NCBI GenBank assembly: GCA_950106755.1
Contig: OX467092.1
Location: 10,292,001 to 10,356,000, forward strand
Length of the DNA stretch: 64,000 nucleotides
DNA from: Climacium dendroides
Taxonomy: Eukaryota > Streptophyta > Bryopsida > Hypnales > Climaciaceae
Direction of reading: 5' to 3'
Shown: piece by piece, positions 20,968 through 33,195 of the stretch
How the letters are laid out: each line of letters begins with the position of its first letter
How positions within the stretch are numbered: the first letter of the stretch is position 1
Made by a program: the position numbers and the translations under genes
The notes under the pieces: generated by a model
What the model was told of the DNA's origin: nothing
Seen by the model: the letters and a program-made list of their open reading frames with translations, nothing else
The model's database searches: none

Positions 20968-23817
20968 TCAATCCGACACGGGTGCCGTTTTCGGTCGCTT
21001 AGGACTTCGCTCAGCAATCGGGATCTCCTCCTCGAACACCACTCCGCGCTCCTCCTCACCACTCCGTTGGGGTGGACTGTCCTTGGAAGGGGGGGGGGGA
21101 ACCTTTCGAGGTCGTCCAGGCTTGCGTTGCTCATTCTCTTTGTAGGAAGCCGCAGGTCTCACAACTGGAGAATGCTGCAAAATCAGGGAAAGACCCAGTT
21201 AGTAAGTTGAAGCAGTAATACCGTCGTCAACAGAGGTGAAGAACGCTCCTTTCGTGAAATTCGCAGAAGTTCATGGCCTTGGAACTTTCCACGCTAGCTG
21301 GCGCCCTCATTCGCCAATCTGTAACTCAGCAGTCCTAAATTTGGGAGCTTGTTGTAGATTAGTTGCAGGTGAATCTCGTTATTATATTGCATATTGTAGT
21401 AAGGAAGCCAGGCTAAGTGATCATCAAGATGACCATCAACATAGAGTAAGTGACTAAGTGAAGTGAAGTAAGAGATGACGGTTTATTTGTTAGCAAAGTG
21501 GACAATAATAAAAGAAATCAAAGTATTACCAAGCACAGTTAATTGATTAGATCACCAAGAGTGGTGAGAAAAAAAAAAGGAGAACAGCGCTCTAGAAACT
21601 AGTTCAGGTACCGATTTATCAGATTCTGGCGGCCTGTCCTGAAGTGGCTTGGAATGCCACGAAAATAATGCTTGTAAGGAGCAAACGTAAGGTAGCATGG
21701 TTACTTAATTGAGAAGCAAGGTGCATGAAATTTGGTGTTGGTCAATGAAATCCTTGGAACATCAAGCATTACCAACAGAACAAGAGGTACATGTGCTCAT
21801 GTGCAAGTATTTTACCATTTTCTGGGTTATATGCGCAGGAGTACCGTGGACGAGCTGGTCCCTCTCCAGCTGCAGCTTGCGGACTTCGGACCGAATACGC
21901 TCTTCGGTCGAATTATTCAACTGGCCCTCGGCAAGTGCACGTAGAAGGCGGCGGATGGTGTTGTCCAAGCTCCTGACCTAAATGCATAACCAGAAAACCA
22001 AGTTACTATAACATGCAATACAGTTCTTACAAACGCTCCATGCATGAGCAAGCCATCAGTTCTGTTCAACATTGTTTTTCAATGCACATCAATTTCACTA
22101 AATTGTGCGACATACATGACATTCTCACGATTCAACTATTCAAGGTGGGCGTCACGAATCGTCAATATATACCAATCCTAATTATGTGAGCTTTCTGCTG
22201 TCAGTTACGTTCATGTCACAATTTTGACGCTCTCAATTGTGACAATAGGACGCAATTGACGTTAAAAGGCTCACATGCAAGCATGGAATTGAAGTACAGA
22301 AGCAAGATTCTAAGTTACAACAGAGGCTCTCAGTATGTCTGTGCAAGTGAGATCGAAAGCCTTGGGTACTAAGCAGCTTCGGCTGTATTATAAAAGAAAT
22401 ACAAGAAGTCAACCAAGGTCAGTTCGTTTGTGCAAGTCTTGTGTAAAGAAAACAGAGCAGAAAACAAATTAAAAGCAATATTCACTAGGGGAAATCATGT
22501 CCTGTTTCATCAGCTTGCGTGGACTCCACTGGTTTTAGTCACATTATAGTATTTCGAAGACCCTGAGTGTGAGTAGTTCACCCACCACCAATTCAAGTAT
22601 GAGTAAACAGATGCCACAACAAACACACACGCGCATGGAACTTGAATGAATTCTAAAGACTCGAAGCTACCTTACGGCCAGGCCATCGTTCCAGCCCAAA
22701 CGTTCGGCAAGCGTTCTTCAGCGTTGTCTGCGCGACTCCCAGCGTCTTCGCAGCATTGACAAGATTCAGATGGAAGTACTTAGACAAATCAGACATTTTT
22801 AGCCGCTGCGTTCCACCTCCCTGCAGCCGAAACAACAACATAGAAATCAATACAACACAACCTGCACAACATTCGTGACATTCACAACACTCACTCGTGA
22901 CACGTACTCACAGTCAACTGCAGACCATGATAGCATGTGCAAACATTATATACTCCAAACTAAAGTAGACATAGACTATATTGAACCTCACCGTCTTGCT
23001 GGGTCGCTTCACCTCCTTCACGAGCTCGGAACCCCCATTGGGCAGCTCGCTATCCACACCTTCGCCATCTCCTCTTGGCGGTGGCGGCGACTCCAAAGAG
23101 TTGTGCACTTTCGCCGACGAGTGCGACGGCCATGAAGACTTCTCGTTCGAGTTGCCATCGCCGCTCACAAACCGCTTCGCAGTACTCGCGACAGGATTCG
23201 TGACTTTGGGCGCCTTGTGGTACTCAGGGGTGGGGAGTGCGTCGCCGGGAGTTGAAAAAGCTCGCAACTGCAACGCCAGGAGCGCGACGTTGGTGGTGGC
23301 GCCATGCGGACACTGGATGCTCTGGTCGAGAAGCTGGCCCAGCACCGCGGCTGCTAGTGACTGGAAACCTGCAGTGGGCGGAGGCATCGCAGTGGACTTC
23401 GGCGCCGCGCTTGTGGGGAGGAGGAGGCCTGGGGAGCTGCTGGGGGCTGCGACGCTGGCGTTGCAGTTGGTGGCTTTGGCGTTGGTGATTTGCAGGGTGG
23501 ACTCGGAGTCTGGGCGTGTCGTGGGGGTGACGTTGCTGAGCATCGGTGGTGGGGGAGTTGGTTGGTTGGAGTTCACGATCGCGAGAAGTTGCTTGTGGCC
23601 CATGCAGACGATCACGTCGCCGAGCATGGTGGCCACATCCAGATCCTCGGGCTCGGAGCCTCGATGTAAGCCAGGTGCGAGCGCTGGATGCTGTCGTCGT
23701 TGTCGATGAAAGCCAGACGCCGCGCGCTCCGCTGCCACACAGGAAACAGAATGTCAGCAAGCACCACTCACAACGACATATGTTCATTAGTCTCTTAGTA
23801 ATCGACCACGAGTCCAT
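20968..23817 (-). CDS. RWP-RK transcription factor with candidate AT-hook
   Basis: Predicted nuclear DNA-binding regulator with five or six exons on the minus strand. The best-supported joins keep phase: 23731-22992 (Pro/Ala/Ser-rich, with MLGDVIVCMGHKQL), 22820-22671 (RWP-RK domain: LSKYFHLN, AAKTLGV, LKNACRTFGL, ERWPGRK), 21977-21845 (VRSLDNTIRRLL, then a charged coiled-coil stretch), 21318-21245 and 21174-20968 (KPGRPRKV AT-hook, then acidic FEEEIPIAERSPKRPK and stop). A possible first exon is 23817-23772 (MDSWSITKRL) with a GTGAGT donor but only a 40-nt intron; otherwise the start may be the ATG at 23627. The model gives about 449 residues. Exons 2 and 3 are the firmest. The 21245 donor (GTTCTT) is weak. 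The AT-hook exon depends on an 11-C tract: lengths of 7 or 10, as in the two palindromic copies, change the frame. RKD or NLP subclass cannot be told from this. Confidence 0.75.
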
Positions 23818-23819
23818 GT

Positions 23820-24155
23820 CTACTCGCCCTACACTGCAACCGCAACACAAACGACTCGTTACCGGTCGTTTTTCAGTCCCAGCTCACTGCCCTTCCGGAA
23901 TCCCCTCATCAAAACCCACCGTAAGTCAGCACGTACCCCAATGTACCGATCTCCACTTCGCAACATTTCTCAAATGCGTCGAAAACAACCAAAATCACAA
24001 AGACATACATCAACAATTCTTAACCCGTTTCATCCAAAGGCTTACACGCCTCCCACCAGCTCTCCACACTCTCACCACCAACTGCAAACCGACAAAAACT
24101 CTTGGAACCTGGCGTTTCTCTACACTAGAGAATGCAATGTGACTCTACGATATTG
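23820..24155 (-). promoter_or_regulatory. Upstream flank of RWP-RK gene
   Basis: This is a moderately GC-rich stretch immediately upstream of the putative start and is the part copied into both arms of the 6190-7345 palindrome. It contains the repeated phrase aacgagtcgtttg, read on the minus strand. No clear TATA box was identified. Promoter function is inferred only from position. Confidence 0.35.
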
Positions 24156-24421
24156 TGTGTGTATCCCAAGACGACGAGACCAAGGCGCAAGTGTGGAGCG
24201 TTTCAGAGACTGTAAGCGGGGTTTGCCTGGGTGCTGCAGATGTGTGGGAGAGAGGGCCGAGGTGTGGTGATAGGGTCGGGGCCGTTGACCTTGGGAGCTC
24301 GGACATTGGCAGTGCCGGCTATGGCGTTGCCCTGCTACCGACTCCTGCTGTTGACCTCCATTTTCACTACCGACCAGGGTTGTTTTTTCATTTTTTTAAA
24401 AGTTGCAAAGTGGCAATATGA
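24155..24421 (+). pseudogene. Degraded unrecognised ORF, copy II
   Basis: Nearly identical to 7113-7379, and divergent from the RWP-RK gene. The frame (VWSVSETVSGVCLG, then GDRVGAVDLGSSDIG) is open but ends in AT-rich repeat DNA. A better preserved relative is the minus-strand ORF at 6160-6429. Function unknown. Confidence 0.3.
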
Positions 24422-26228
24422 AATGGTACAGTGGTGCTCCAAATTTTAACATTCATCCACATATTGGATAGAAAATATCACATTAGGACACATCACATTA
24501 TTTTCATCCACAAATCTAGTGATTTCATCCAAGTTTTTTGGCATTTTTTTGGTCAAATTATTTTTTTCTTCTGAAAGGTGCTACCATAAAGTCATAAAAT
24601 AATACCTCATTTTGACTAAAATTTGAAGTTTCAAGTACCGGTATTAGGAGTTGTTAAAAGCCCCAAGGATTTGGGGTTGGGCATAGCTCTTGTTTTCTTT
24701 GCTAGCTCTTGTAATAACAAGCATAATTTCTCATTTGTGTCAAAGAGTTTTGATGAGTGCCATTGTTGGAATGAAAAGCAACAAATCCTTGGTTTGATGC
24801 TTTGGACAAAGCCAATTCCCATGGTGTGACAGGCGGTGTGTATAGGGCCTAAGTACATATTCATTGCGACATGCTGATCGAGTACGTGACTTTTCTATGA
24901 AGAAAGATTGACGAAATTATACGATTTTTGACCAAATGTCACCATTGGTAAGATTGATGAAAGATGTTTAGTTGGATGGTACAGCTATTATATGATTCAT
25001 TAGACCCCAATCATCCAAAATCATTTCCTTTGGAGGTTGAATATCTTTTGATTAAGTTGAATGCGAATTTTTAGGATTTCATTTCACAAGATTTGGAATA
25101 TTTTGTGACCTTCAACACTATTCAAGGCTTTATCGAATCTTCCGTGACCTTTAGTAGTAGACTCCTTCCATCTTAATAAGTTAGTAGAAGAACTAGTTTA
25201 GTTTTGATCCTTGAATGAACATAGTCTCATTTTGAAAGGAATAAAAAAACTAAGCTTACAAATTCAATGGATTTTCAAAATTTGACATGGCACTACTAGC
25301 GCCACATCATGATCATGCAATGCTCGCTACTTTTTTTAATTTTTAATTTTTTAATTTTTTAATTTTTTGAAGAAAATTTAATAAAAAATATTTTTAAATT
25401 TCTTTTGTACTTGTATTGCTAGGGTGCCAAAAATTTGATAGTGGTGGCCTCTTCAAGCTTGAAACGTTTCCTAATGCTTAAACCTCTCAAATTTGGAGGT
25501 CGAGGTGCTTTCCATTGACTTGAACTTTAGTCCCCTTCGACCAAACCTCAAACCACTAACCTTTGCAAGTACACTTTGCAATGCTTGAGGGTATAATACT
25601 TGCTTGGAGAGGGTTATTTTCAAGAAAAAAAGAAATTGATTATAAATTTTTATGGTTCTTCAAATTTGTGTGTAACAAGTGCTAGAAGAAGATTTGATTT
25701 GCAAATGGTAATTGCTAATTTGGAGAGGCTAGCTAAAGTGTGGCAACCCAAATGAATGAAAACCTCTTGGATGTGTAGGCTTTTGGACGATCACCATCAA
25801 TTAATTCTTTAAAGATCCAAGAACCCAATGGCAATCCACACTAAATTTGATGGTCTAAGGGGCACATCCATACAAGTGGTCAAAAGGTGATTGCGGGTAT
25901 TCTAGAAAAGATAAATGAGGTAGCCAAGAAGTGATTGTGGATGTCGATTTTGCTTTCGATGCACTAAAGGCTACTTGGGGTGAATAAATGGCAACTAGGG
26001 GTGGGCAATAGGGCCAATCATGGAAATAAAAGGCATGTGAAAGGGCAACCTCAAAAAAAGAAAGCCCAATCTCTTTCGATCTCCTTTAAAAAAAATTGTA
26101 CTAAATCATAGGTTTCCACCTTTCACTTTTATCTTAACCCCTAAAGATTTTAGAGTAGAGATTCCATAACTACCCGCAAACTAAACTCTTCATAACTTTG
26201 ATAAACCTCATTAATCAAAATGAAATGA

Positions 26229-26792
26229 CTTGGGGGATCACTTAGAGTGTCCATTAAAAACCACATGGAAACAAAACTTTGGACCCCCTATATACTTTTT
26301 GAATTTTAAATAAAATTAAATGAAAAAATTTGAATAGATTTTTCTACTTTTGAAAGTTTATGTTTTGAATTATTTTTATTTTTATTTGCTAATAATAATT
26401 AGTTATAAATTTTTGAAGTAAAAAGATACATTGTAGATTTGAAAAAATATCTTTCACACCCCTATATTATATAAGAAAAAATTGTCTAAAAAAGGAGCAA
26501 AAACTTTTTAAAAAGAACTCTCAATTGAAAGCCCATTTTGAGTTGAATATTGATGTAATGGTCATCTAAATGTGTTCTCTAAAAATATTTGAGTTAGAAA
26601 AACATGCCATTTTTGTGCTTTTTAAACCTCTTCTAGAATTCATTCCGTATTTTATTTGAGTTTGAAATTTTGAGAGTAGAATCCTATAGTCATTAGTAAA
26701 CAATGCTCAAAATTTGAAGTTAAATTATAATTAATTAGAAACCACTTATTCGCACGTGGTATGTTGTAGTAGAACTAAGTGCACACCCCAAG
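26229..26792 (-). mobile_element. MITE family A copy
   Basis: Orthologous to the copy at 10400-10963 within the duplicated block, with the same perfect 8-bp flanks tgaaatga (26221-26228 and 26793-26800). Confidence 0.8.
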
Positions 26793-26811
26793 TGAAATGA
26801 TTCAAAGCCTT

Positions 26812-26813
<2 letters not shown>

Positions 26814-26845
<32 letters not shown>
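26814..26845. repeat. AT microsatellite
   Basis: TA run at the same relative place as 10981-11022 but of different length. Confidence 0.85.
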
Positions 26846-26849
<4 letters not shown>

Positions 26850-27229
26850 AATTAATTTAGAATATTTTATTTATAAAAAATTGAATTTTTATAAATTTTC
26901 TGAGTTGCCTAGTTTGCCCTTAGTTCAAAGAAAATTACATATCATACAATAATTTTTTAAACATGTAATCAAAAGTCATGGAAATTGTTGGTCCTTGAAG
27001 CTACTCTTTAGGCACATGATGTTGTGTGAAAATGTCAAAGGAAAAAATAAAAATTCCATTTGTAGTGAGCTGCCCCAAATTACTATGTTGCCAAAAATAC
27101 GCAATTTGGTCCTTTAGGGGTTAAAATCAACATGACAAATATTAGTATACTATATACTAAGCATGAATTGCAAATAATAAAAATAAAATTAGTTATTTAA
27201 ATCTCAACTTTTGAATTTTGAATTTTAAA

Positions 27230-28180
27230 TACTAATATGACAAATAATATAGTATTTGGACGAGTCTTGGAAATTATCAAAAATATATGGAGAAGTTCAC
27301 TTAAAGTTTTCCTTTTTGCTCAATAGTTTTAAACGAAAGTAAGTGACAAATGATACATACACAGGATATTTCTTTGAGATTTAAAATATATATAAATATA
27401 AATGGAAAAGTTTTTCCTTTAAATCTCCACCTTTTATATTTTCATATAAAATCAAAGTAAGAAATCATTCTTGATTAAAAGGAGTTTAGAATAATTGCAA
27501 AATACAATTCTACTTGAATATCCACACATTATTTTCTTAATTAGATCAATGTTACAAACAAAACATGAATAGAATAATCTTTGAGATTTGCAAAAACTAA
27601 ATAGGGTTGTTTCTACTTAAATATTTATGCTTTATTCTTAATTTGTAAATCAATTAAAAAGTAACTTATTATTAGAAGGATTGTTTAAGAATTGCAAAAA
27701 AATGATGAAATTTTTCTATCTAAACATTCAACCCATATTATTAATTTCAAATTCAATGTAACAAATAAAACTTGATTAGATTGAGTTTTTCTCATTAAAT
27801 TTCTAAAACATAAATTGAGGAAAATCTTACTTAAATCTCTTGCCATTATTTTTTATTTGTAAAATTAAAGTGACAAATAATTCATCAATGGCAAGAGTCA
27901 TTCTTTAAGAATTGCAAAAGATGAACAAAACGTTTTACTTAATTGTCCATTTGATATTAGTTGAATTTTTAGTTATTAGTTCAATGTAACAAATAATAAT
28001 TTATTAGGATGAGTTTTTAAAAAGTGAATAAAATATGGAGAATTTCTTACTTAAATCACCACCATCCATTTTTTATTTACAAAATTAAAGAGACAAATAA
28101 TTCCATGATTGAAAGGAATTATGGAGAATTGCAAAAATTAAATAGAAAAGTCTTACTTAAATCTCCACCCTTTATCATCA
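27230..28180 (+). repeat. ~115-bp tandem array, copy II
   Basis: Unit-by-unit counterpart of 11380-12340. Confidence 0.7.
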
Positions 28181-28974
28181 TACTACTAAAATCATAAGTC
28201 CCTCTATAATATCACAAATGCTACCATTAATACTAGGGGCTTGTGCTTGCTATGCTACGCATTCATTGTATCACATATTAGTAAAAATTTGATATATTTG
28301 AATAGAATGCATGATAATGATTCATTAAGTCTTTAAAATAATTATTTTAAATATTTTGTAAAAATATTTTCAATCATGCATACATAGAAATCATATTTTC
28401 ACACAATGTGATATTACTGAAATAGAGGAGCAATTTGCAATCACTTTTGTAATATCACTTTTTACAAAGGACGATATTATAGAAATAATATAGTGGTTGC
28501 AATTAAGGTGATATTGAAGAGGATCCATAGGATGATATTATAGAGGTAGCAAATCCATTGCTTCTCTTGGCTTTACACTTCTTTGCACTTCTATGATTTT
28601 GTGCTTTTGTGAGCTTTGAGCTTTCATGATTTCAATTTCCTATTGCTACTACAAAATGATTTTGAGAAATTTACTCAATTGAAGCGATTTTGGATTCCAG
28701 AACAATTAATTGGTTCACAAAGTTTTTGAGATTTATAAATTTTTCTTTTCAATTCTTCAAATTAGGTTGCCATTTTTTGTAACAATGGAGTCAAATTTCT
28801 AATGCATTCTAATATATGTGTATCTTTTATAGTATTTACCATTGCATATGTTTCATTCATCATTCATTAAATTTCTATTGTACATTTCAATATATGCTTA
28901 CTTATTAAAAAAATTATACAAAAATTTTAGTCATTTTTATTTGAAGATTTGTTGAAATTTTATTTTACATTCTA

Positions 28975-28978
<4 letters not shown>

Positions 28979-29008
<30 letters not shown>
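28979..29008. repeat. AT microsatellite
   Basis: TA run immediately before the Helitron-like 5' end. The corresponding site in copy I (about 13186-13197) is shorter. Confidence 0.85.
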
Positions 29009-29010
<2 letters not shown>

Positions 29011-29870
29011 TACTACTAAAATGACAAGGCCTTTCATAATATCACATTTGTACACAATAAGAAATTATAAAGTTTCAACGATCATTTCATCTCTGTAATA
29101 TCACACAATGTAAAAATGTGATATTACGGAAGGCCTTGTGATATTATGGAAGTTTTTTTATTTCTTGACTCCACACTTCATTTTACTTCTAAAAGCCATA
29201 TTTAACTACTTTTGGACTTTTCAAGGAATTTTGAACTTTGTCCAACGGGAGATCTCCCGTTGTCATAGATATCTAAAATCTAAACTTGTTGTACATTTTT
29301 CAAACCACCTAGTCCAAAATCTGTATCATATCTAGATTCCTAAAATCTATAGGAATCAAAATCTACAACTGTCTTAGATGTCCCTTTACCAATTTTTGAC
29401 TTTGCAAAGTCCAAAAATAGTTAAATATGGCATTTCTATGATTTTCTAAGCTTTGAATGTTTTCAATTCTAATGTCCTTTTTTTTATTACCAAATGATTT
29501 GAAGCTTTAGTAGATTGAAGAAATTTTGGATTCTACAACAAAGTATTTAGAAGTCTTTGCAATTTGACAAATTTGCATCTCAATTCTTCAATTTTGGTCA
29601 CCATTGTTTGTGAGTGAAGAAATTTATCAAGTGGTGGTGTCCTTGTAATGTTTTCATGTTTGTAAAGATTTTTTTGTGAAAATTATGATATAAATAATTT
29701 CTTTAATTACTTTCTATTGCACAATGTATGTATTTCTAAAGAATATTGTATGAAGATGTCAATATTTTCATTTAAAGATTATACATACTTTATTAATCTA
29801 CATTCTATCACATAAAAAATTGATGAAAGTAATGTATTTAATGCGTAGCAAAGCAAGCGCCAACCGTTGG
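29008..29870 (+). mobile_element. Helitron-like element, copy II
   Basis: Counterpart of 13198-13859. The 5' TC end is intact (TCATACTACTAAAATGAC), but the 3' end reads ttgg instead of CTAG. It is lengthened by the 237-bp MITE at 29195-29431. Confidence 0.55.
29195..29431. mobile_element. 237-bp MITE nested in the Helitron-like element
   Basis: The terminal inverted repeats GCCATATTTAACTA and TAGTTAAATATGGC extend about 25 bp into the element with few mismatches. The empty site is seen in copy I near 13418. The interior holds a perfect 20-bp palindrome, CAACGGGAGATCTCCCGTTG, at about 29242-29261. No ORF. Confidence 0.8.
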
Positions 29871-30639
29871 TTTATTATTAAATAAATTGAATAAATAATA
29901 CTTGAATAGAATGAGTCTTTGAAATTCCAAAAAATAAATGAGGAAGTTAATTTACAATGACATCTCCACTTGTTCTTTTTTATTTGTAGAATCATAATTT
30001 ATGATAAAGAGTCTTGATGAGAGTTCCAAAAACTAAATGGATAAGTTTAGATTTAAATATCAATTTAGAATTATTTATATTTTTATATCAAAGTCACAAA
30101 TAATTAATAATTAGAAAGAGCCTTGGAGAGCTCCACAATTAAAAGGAGAAGTTATCGCTTAAATCTCCACCTACTATTTATTCTTCTTAAATCAACTTCT
30201 CAAGTTTAGTATTTGAGCTCATAACTAACTTCGTCTAGGCTTGTTCTTGTCTCCGTGGAAAGACCTTTTCTGGAACTAGAAGAATTTTTTTATCAATGTG
30301 AGAAATCTTTAAATACTAAATAAAGCTTGAATAGTTGGAACTAATAAATTTCAAGTTGTTGCTTGAAATATCCTCCGTTAGAGTGTCCCTTAAGATTTGC
30401 ATTGGAAAAACTTAATATTTTTTTCTTATTAGACTTGGTGTGATATTTTTTATAAGTAATGAAAATGACTGGTTTTGGCTTATAAAAATGACTCATGACT
30501 GTTTTGTTTTGCTTGCAATGTTTGAGTTTTGAATTAATCTTTCCATTCAAATATCATTAGCAATGGCAGCATTTACTTGGACATTTTGAAGGATCAATGG
30601 AGCCTAGTCTAACCAAACCTAGTATGCGTGTAGTAGGAA

Positions 30640-31104
30640 AAAAGACACCAAAGCAAAAGGTCTATGGTAACTCTCCTAGTGGGGGATCTTTTAAGAAGGA
30701 AGGTCAAGTAGGACTTTTGTTGAAGCAACTAAGGTCACATTAAGGCCAAAAAGACTAATAAGAGATAATTGAAATTGTAAATGGTATCACTTTTTGATGG
30801 TATTAAAAATTACAAGTATTTGTGGTCCAACAATGCAATGCAATCAAAACTTTGGAATTCACAATCTAATTTACATCTCTCAACTTTACACATTTTCATA
30901 ATTCTATTTTTTTCATAAATAGTTTTTATCTTCTATTTAGAAGTTACAAGCTTCAAAATCAGTTGTCTTATATACTCCACCTAAATAACTCACACAACAA
31001 TAATTTTTAACATATCACAAATAAATTGGCACACCTACCCGGTGGCTCAACAACAAACAAAAGTATTTAGACAATCATTCTTCTAGCTTTTTTCAATTGA
31101 AAGA
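30640..31104. other. AT-rich intergenic DNA
   Basis: No gene, repeat family or structure seen beyond AT-rich composition. Confidence 0.6.
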
Positions 31105-33068
31105 TATGATCAATATAGAAAAGGTTAAAGAAGCTAAGTTGGAGCTTGATTGACTTTTAAAGTCATTTAGCTAATAGTTGAAATTAGATTAGATTAGAAT
31201 TCTTATGTTTTAACTTTTAAAACCTATTGAAAAAGAAATAGAAAAATTAGAAAGATAAAGAAAAAGTGAAAAAAAAATAGGAACAAAAAACAGGAAGATT
31301 GGAAGACCAAATAATTCATGAATTTATCAACTACTAAGAATCCCAAATACGGAAGGAAATGGAAGGAGTGTACACTCAAGTGATGGATTTGAAGTTCAAA
31401 CTACATTGAAATTGGTAAATAGTGTTGGTAGATAATTAGTGTTGTTCTCTATTTTTTTACCCCCAACACTATTTTTCAACTCATGTGAAAATAGTGTTGG
31501 GGCACTTAACTCCCGCCGTCATACTTTGGCTCTTCCCTCAAAATCTGAATTTCTAGCCCTTCCCTGAAAATCTAGATTTTTGGTCTTTCCTTAGAAATCT
31601 GAATTTCTGGCCCTTCCTTGGAAATCTAAATTTCTGGCCCTTCCCGATTGGACAAAAGGAGGCACCATTCTCCACAAACTAAACTAGATCGAGGCAAATT
31701 TTTTTACTATAGAACTAAAATAGTGTTAGAATTTGTAATAAGTGTTCTAATACTAACCTTGCAAATCACAATTAGTGTTAGTTCGGCTAATTAGTGTTGC
31801 CAACACTATTTACCAATTTTAGTGTAGTGAAGAGAAGATCAACAACATTGAGATTAGTATTTAAACACAACCCCTTAATAGTATTTTGATTTCAATTAGA
31901 ATTTTGATTTGGCTTAGCAATTAGGGCCGTAGGTGGAATTTAAGTTCAGACCATTAGAATTATTCAAAGAGTAGAATTAGAATTTAGAATCGCATAGAAA
32001 ATTCCTTTAGCATCCCAAAGCTATATTACACTTTGAAATCTGGTAAAAACTCCATCAACTAAGCTTAGAAGAAGTTTAATTTAATTTTGAATGAAAACTT
32101 AAAGTTACATCAAAAACACCAAAAGGATAAGGAAGGAACTACAAAATTAGCATAGATCAAAATTGAGAAAGTAGAAGAATAATTAAACCAAAGATAAAAG
32201 GAATTAATAGGTAAATTTTGAAGAACCGCTAATAGTCAAAATTTATTCCACAATCAATTAACATAAAAGCTCACAAACAACACGATTTTCTTTTATTAAA
32301 AGTAAAAGTCAAAAGTGAGGAGAAATTAAAGTAACTTCAAGGGGGCAAGTAAAAAGAACTAGTGGTAAATTTTGATGAACTGGTTGACGGTCAAAATTTA
32401 CTTTTAAAAATTAATTTTTTTACTGGAAATCTTGAAATAGAAAAAAATGACTTTTATCCAAAGCTAAATCAAAATCTTAAAGGTAAAATTATTTAATGGT
32501 AAGAGTAGAAGTAGGATTAAAATAAAATTACCTTGAATAAAAAATCATAGTAAAAATAGATAAAAGATTAAAGGTCATCTAAAGGAATCTTTAAAAAAAT
32601 TTAGAATCTAGATTAAAGTAGAAGTCAAAGATAAAGGATAAAAATAATTTTAAAATTTGAAGGTCAACATGGTAAGTTGGTAAACCGACCAATGGTCAAA
32701 CTTCTACTGTAACCAATTTTTACCTAGACAGTCAAAAACAAGAAGTTTTGTACCTTTTAGTAAAACCTCAAAGATAAAATCAATGAACCTTGGAAGTAGA
32801 AGTAAAATCCAAAATTATCCAAAGTAGTAAGGAACATTTAAAAATTTATCCATTAGGTAAGAAGATAGTGAATCTTTTAGGAAATATTCCAAAACTAATT
32901 TTACCTTTAATTCGGATTGATAGTAAAAGATCTAAAGTAGAATAAAGATTTAAACAAAAGTAGGTTTAAATTGAATGGAAATCAACCAAATTGACCAAAT
33001 AGACTCCAAGTCAGAATTGAGATAGAAGCTAAAAAATAGAAAATAACCATAAAAGGAAGCCAAAACTA
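31105..33068 (+). repeat. Segmental duplication, copy A (partner 62009-63565)
   Basis: Nearly identical to 62009-63565 apart from the 421-bp MITE at 31404-31824 and a few small indels. It is AT-rich and non-coding in all frames. The partner lies about 30 kb away in the same orientation, on the other side of both large transposons. Confidence 0.9.
31404..31824. mobile_element. CACTA-like MITE (421 bp)
   Basis: The right end read inward starts CACTAAAATTGGTAAATAGT. The left end starts CATTGAAATTGGTAAATAGT, a slightly decayed CACTA terminus. The flanks share ta, and the partner duplication shows an empty site (caaactagtgaag near 62300), so the insertion post-dates the duplication. The interior holds four ~27-30-bp tandem units of the cccttcctngaaatctgaat type at about 31540-31650. 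Its termini differ from those of the 13-kb CACTA element at 47510, apart from the first bases. Confidence 0.8.
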
Positions 33069-33195
33069 ATTGAGTCCAAGCCATCCAAGCCATCCAAGCT
33101 AATTAAAAGTCCAAGCCATCAAAGCTAATTGAGTCTAAGCCATCAAAGCTAATTAAAAGTCCAAACCATCAAGGTTGATTAAAAGTCTAGGCACT
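33068..33195 (+). repeat. ~27-bp tandem repeat
   Basis: Four to five units like aagccatcaaagctaattaa, degenerating distally. They start where similarity to the 62-kb copy ends, so the array marks the duplication breakpoint. Confidence 0.7.

Larger units (their letters stand above)
23892..30640 (+). repeat. Long repeat block, copy II
   Basis: Second copy of the block at 6850-14830, attached directly to the upstream flank of the RWP-RK gene. It lacks the 1264-bp transposon of copy I but has its own 237-bp insertion in the Helitron-like part. It diverges from copy I at about 30630, inside the distal tandem units. The similarity is high over nearly 7 kb, so the duplication is fairly recent. Confidence 0.85.

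Noticed and set aside
22981..23709. Plus-strand 242-codon ORF opposite RWP-RK exon 1
   Set aside because: Long open antisense frames are expected in GC-rich coding DNA; no domain or splice support.
23224..23850. 208-codon minus-strand ORF overlapping RWP-RK exon 1
   Set aside because: It is Arg/His/Pro-rich, ends in TPHP without a domain, and does not splice in phase to the RWP-RK exon, whereas the other frame does.
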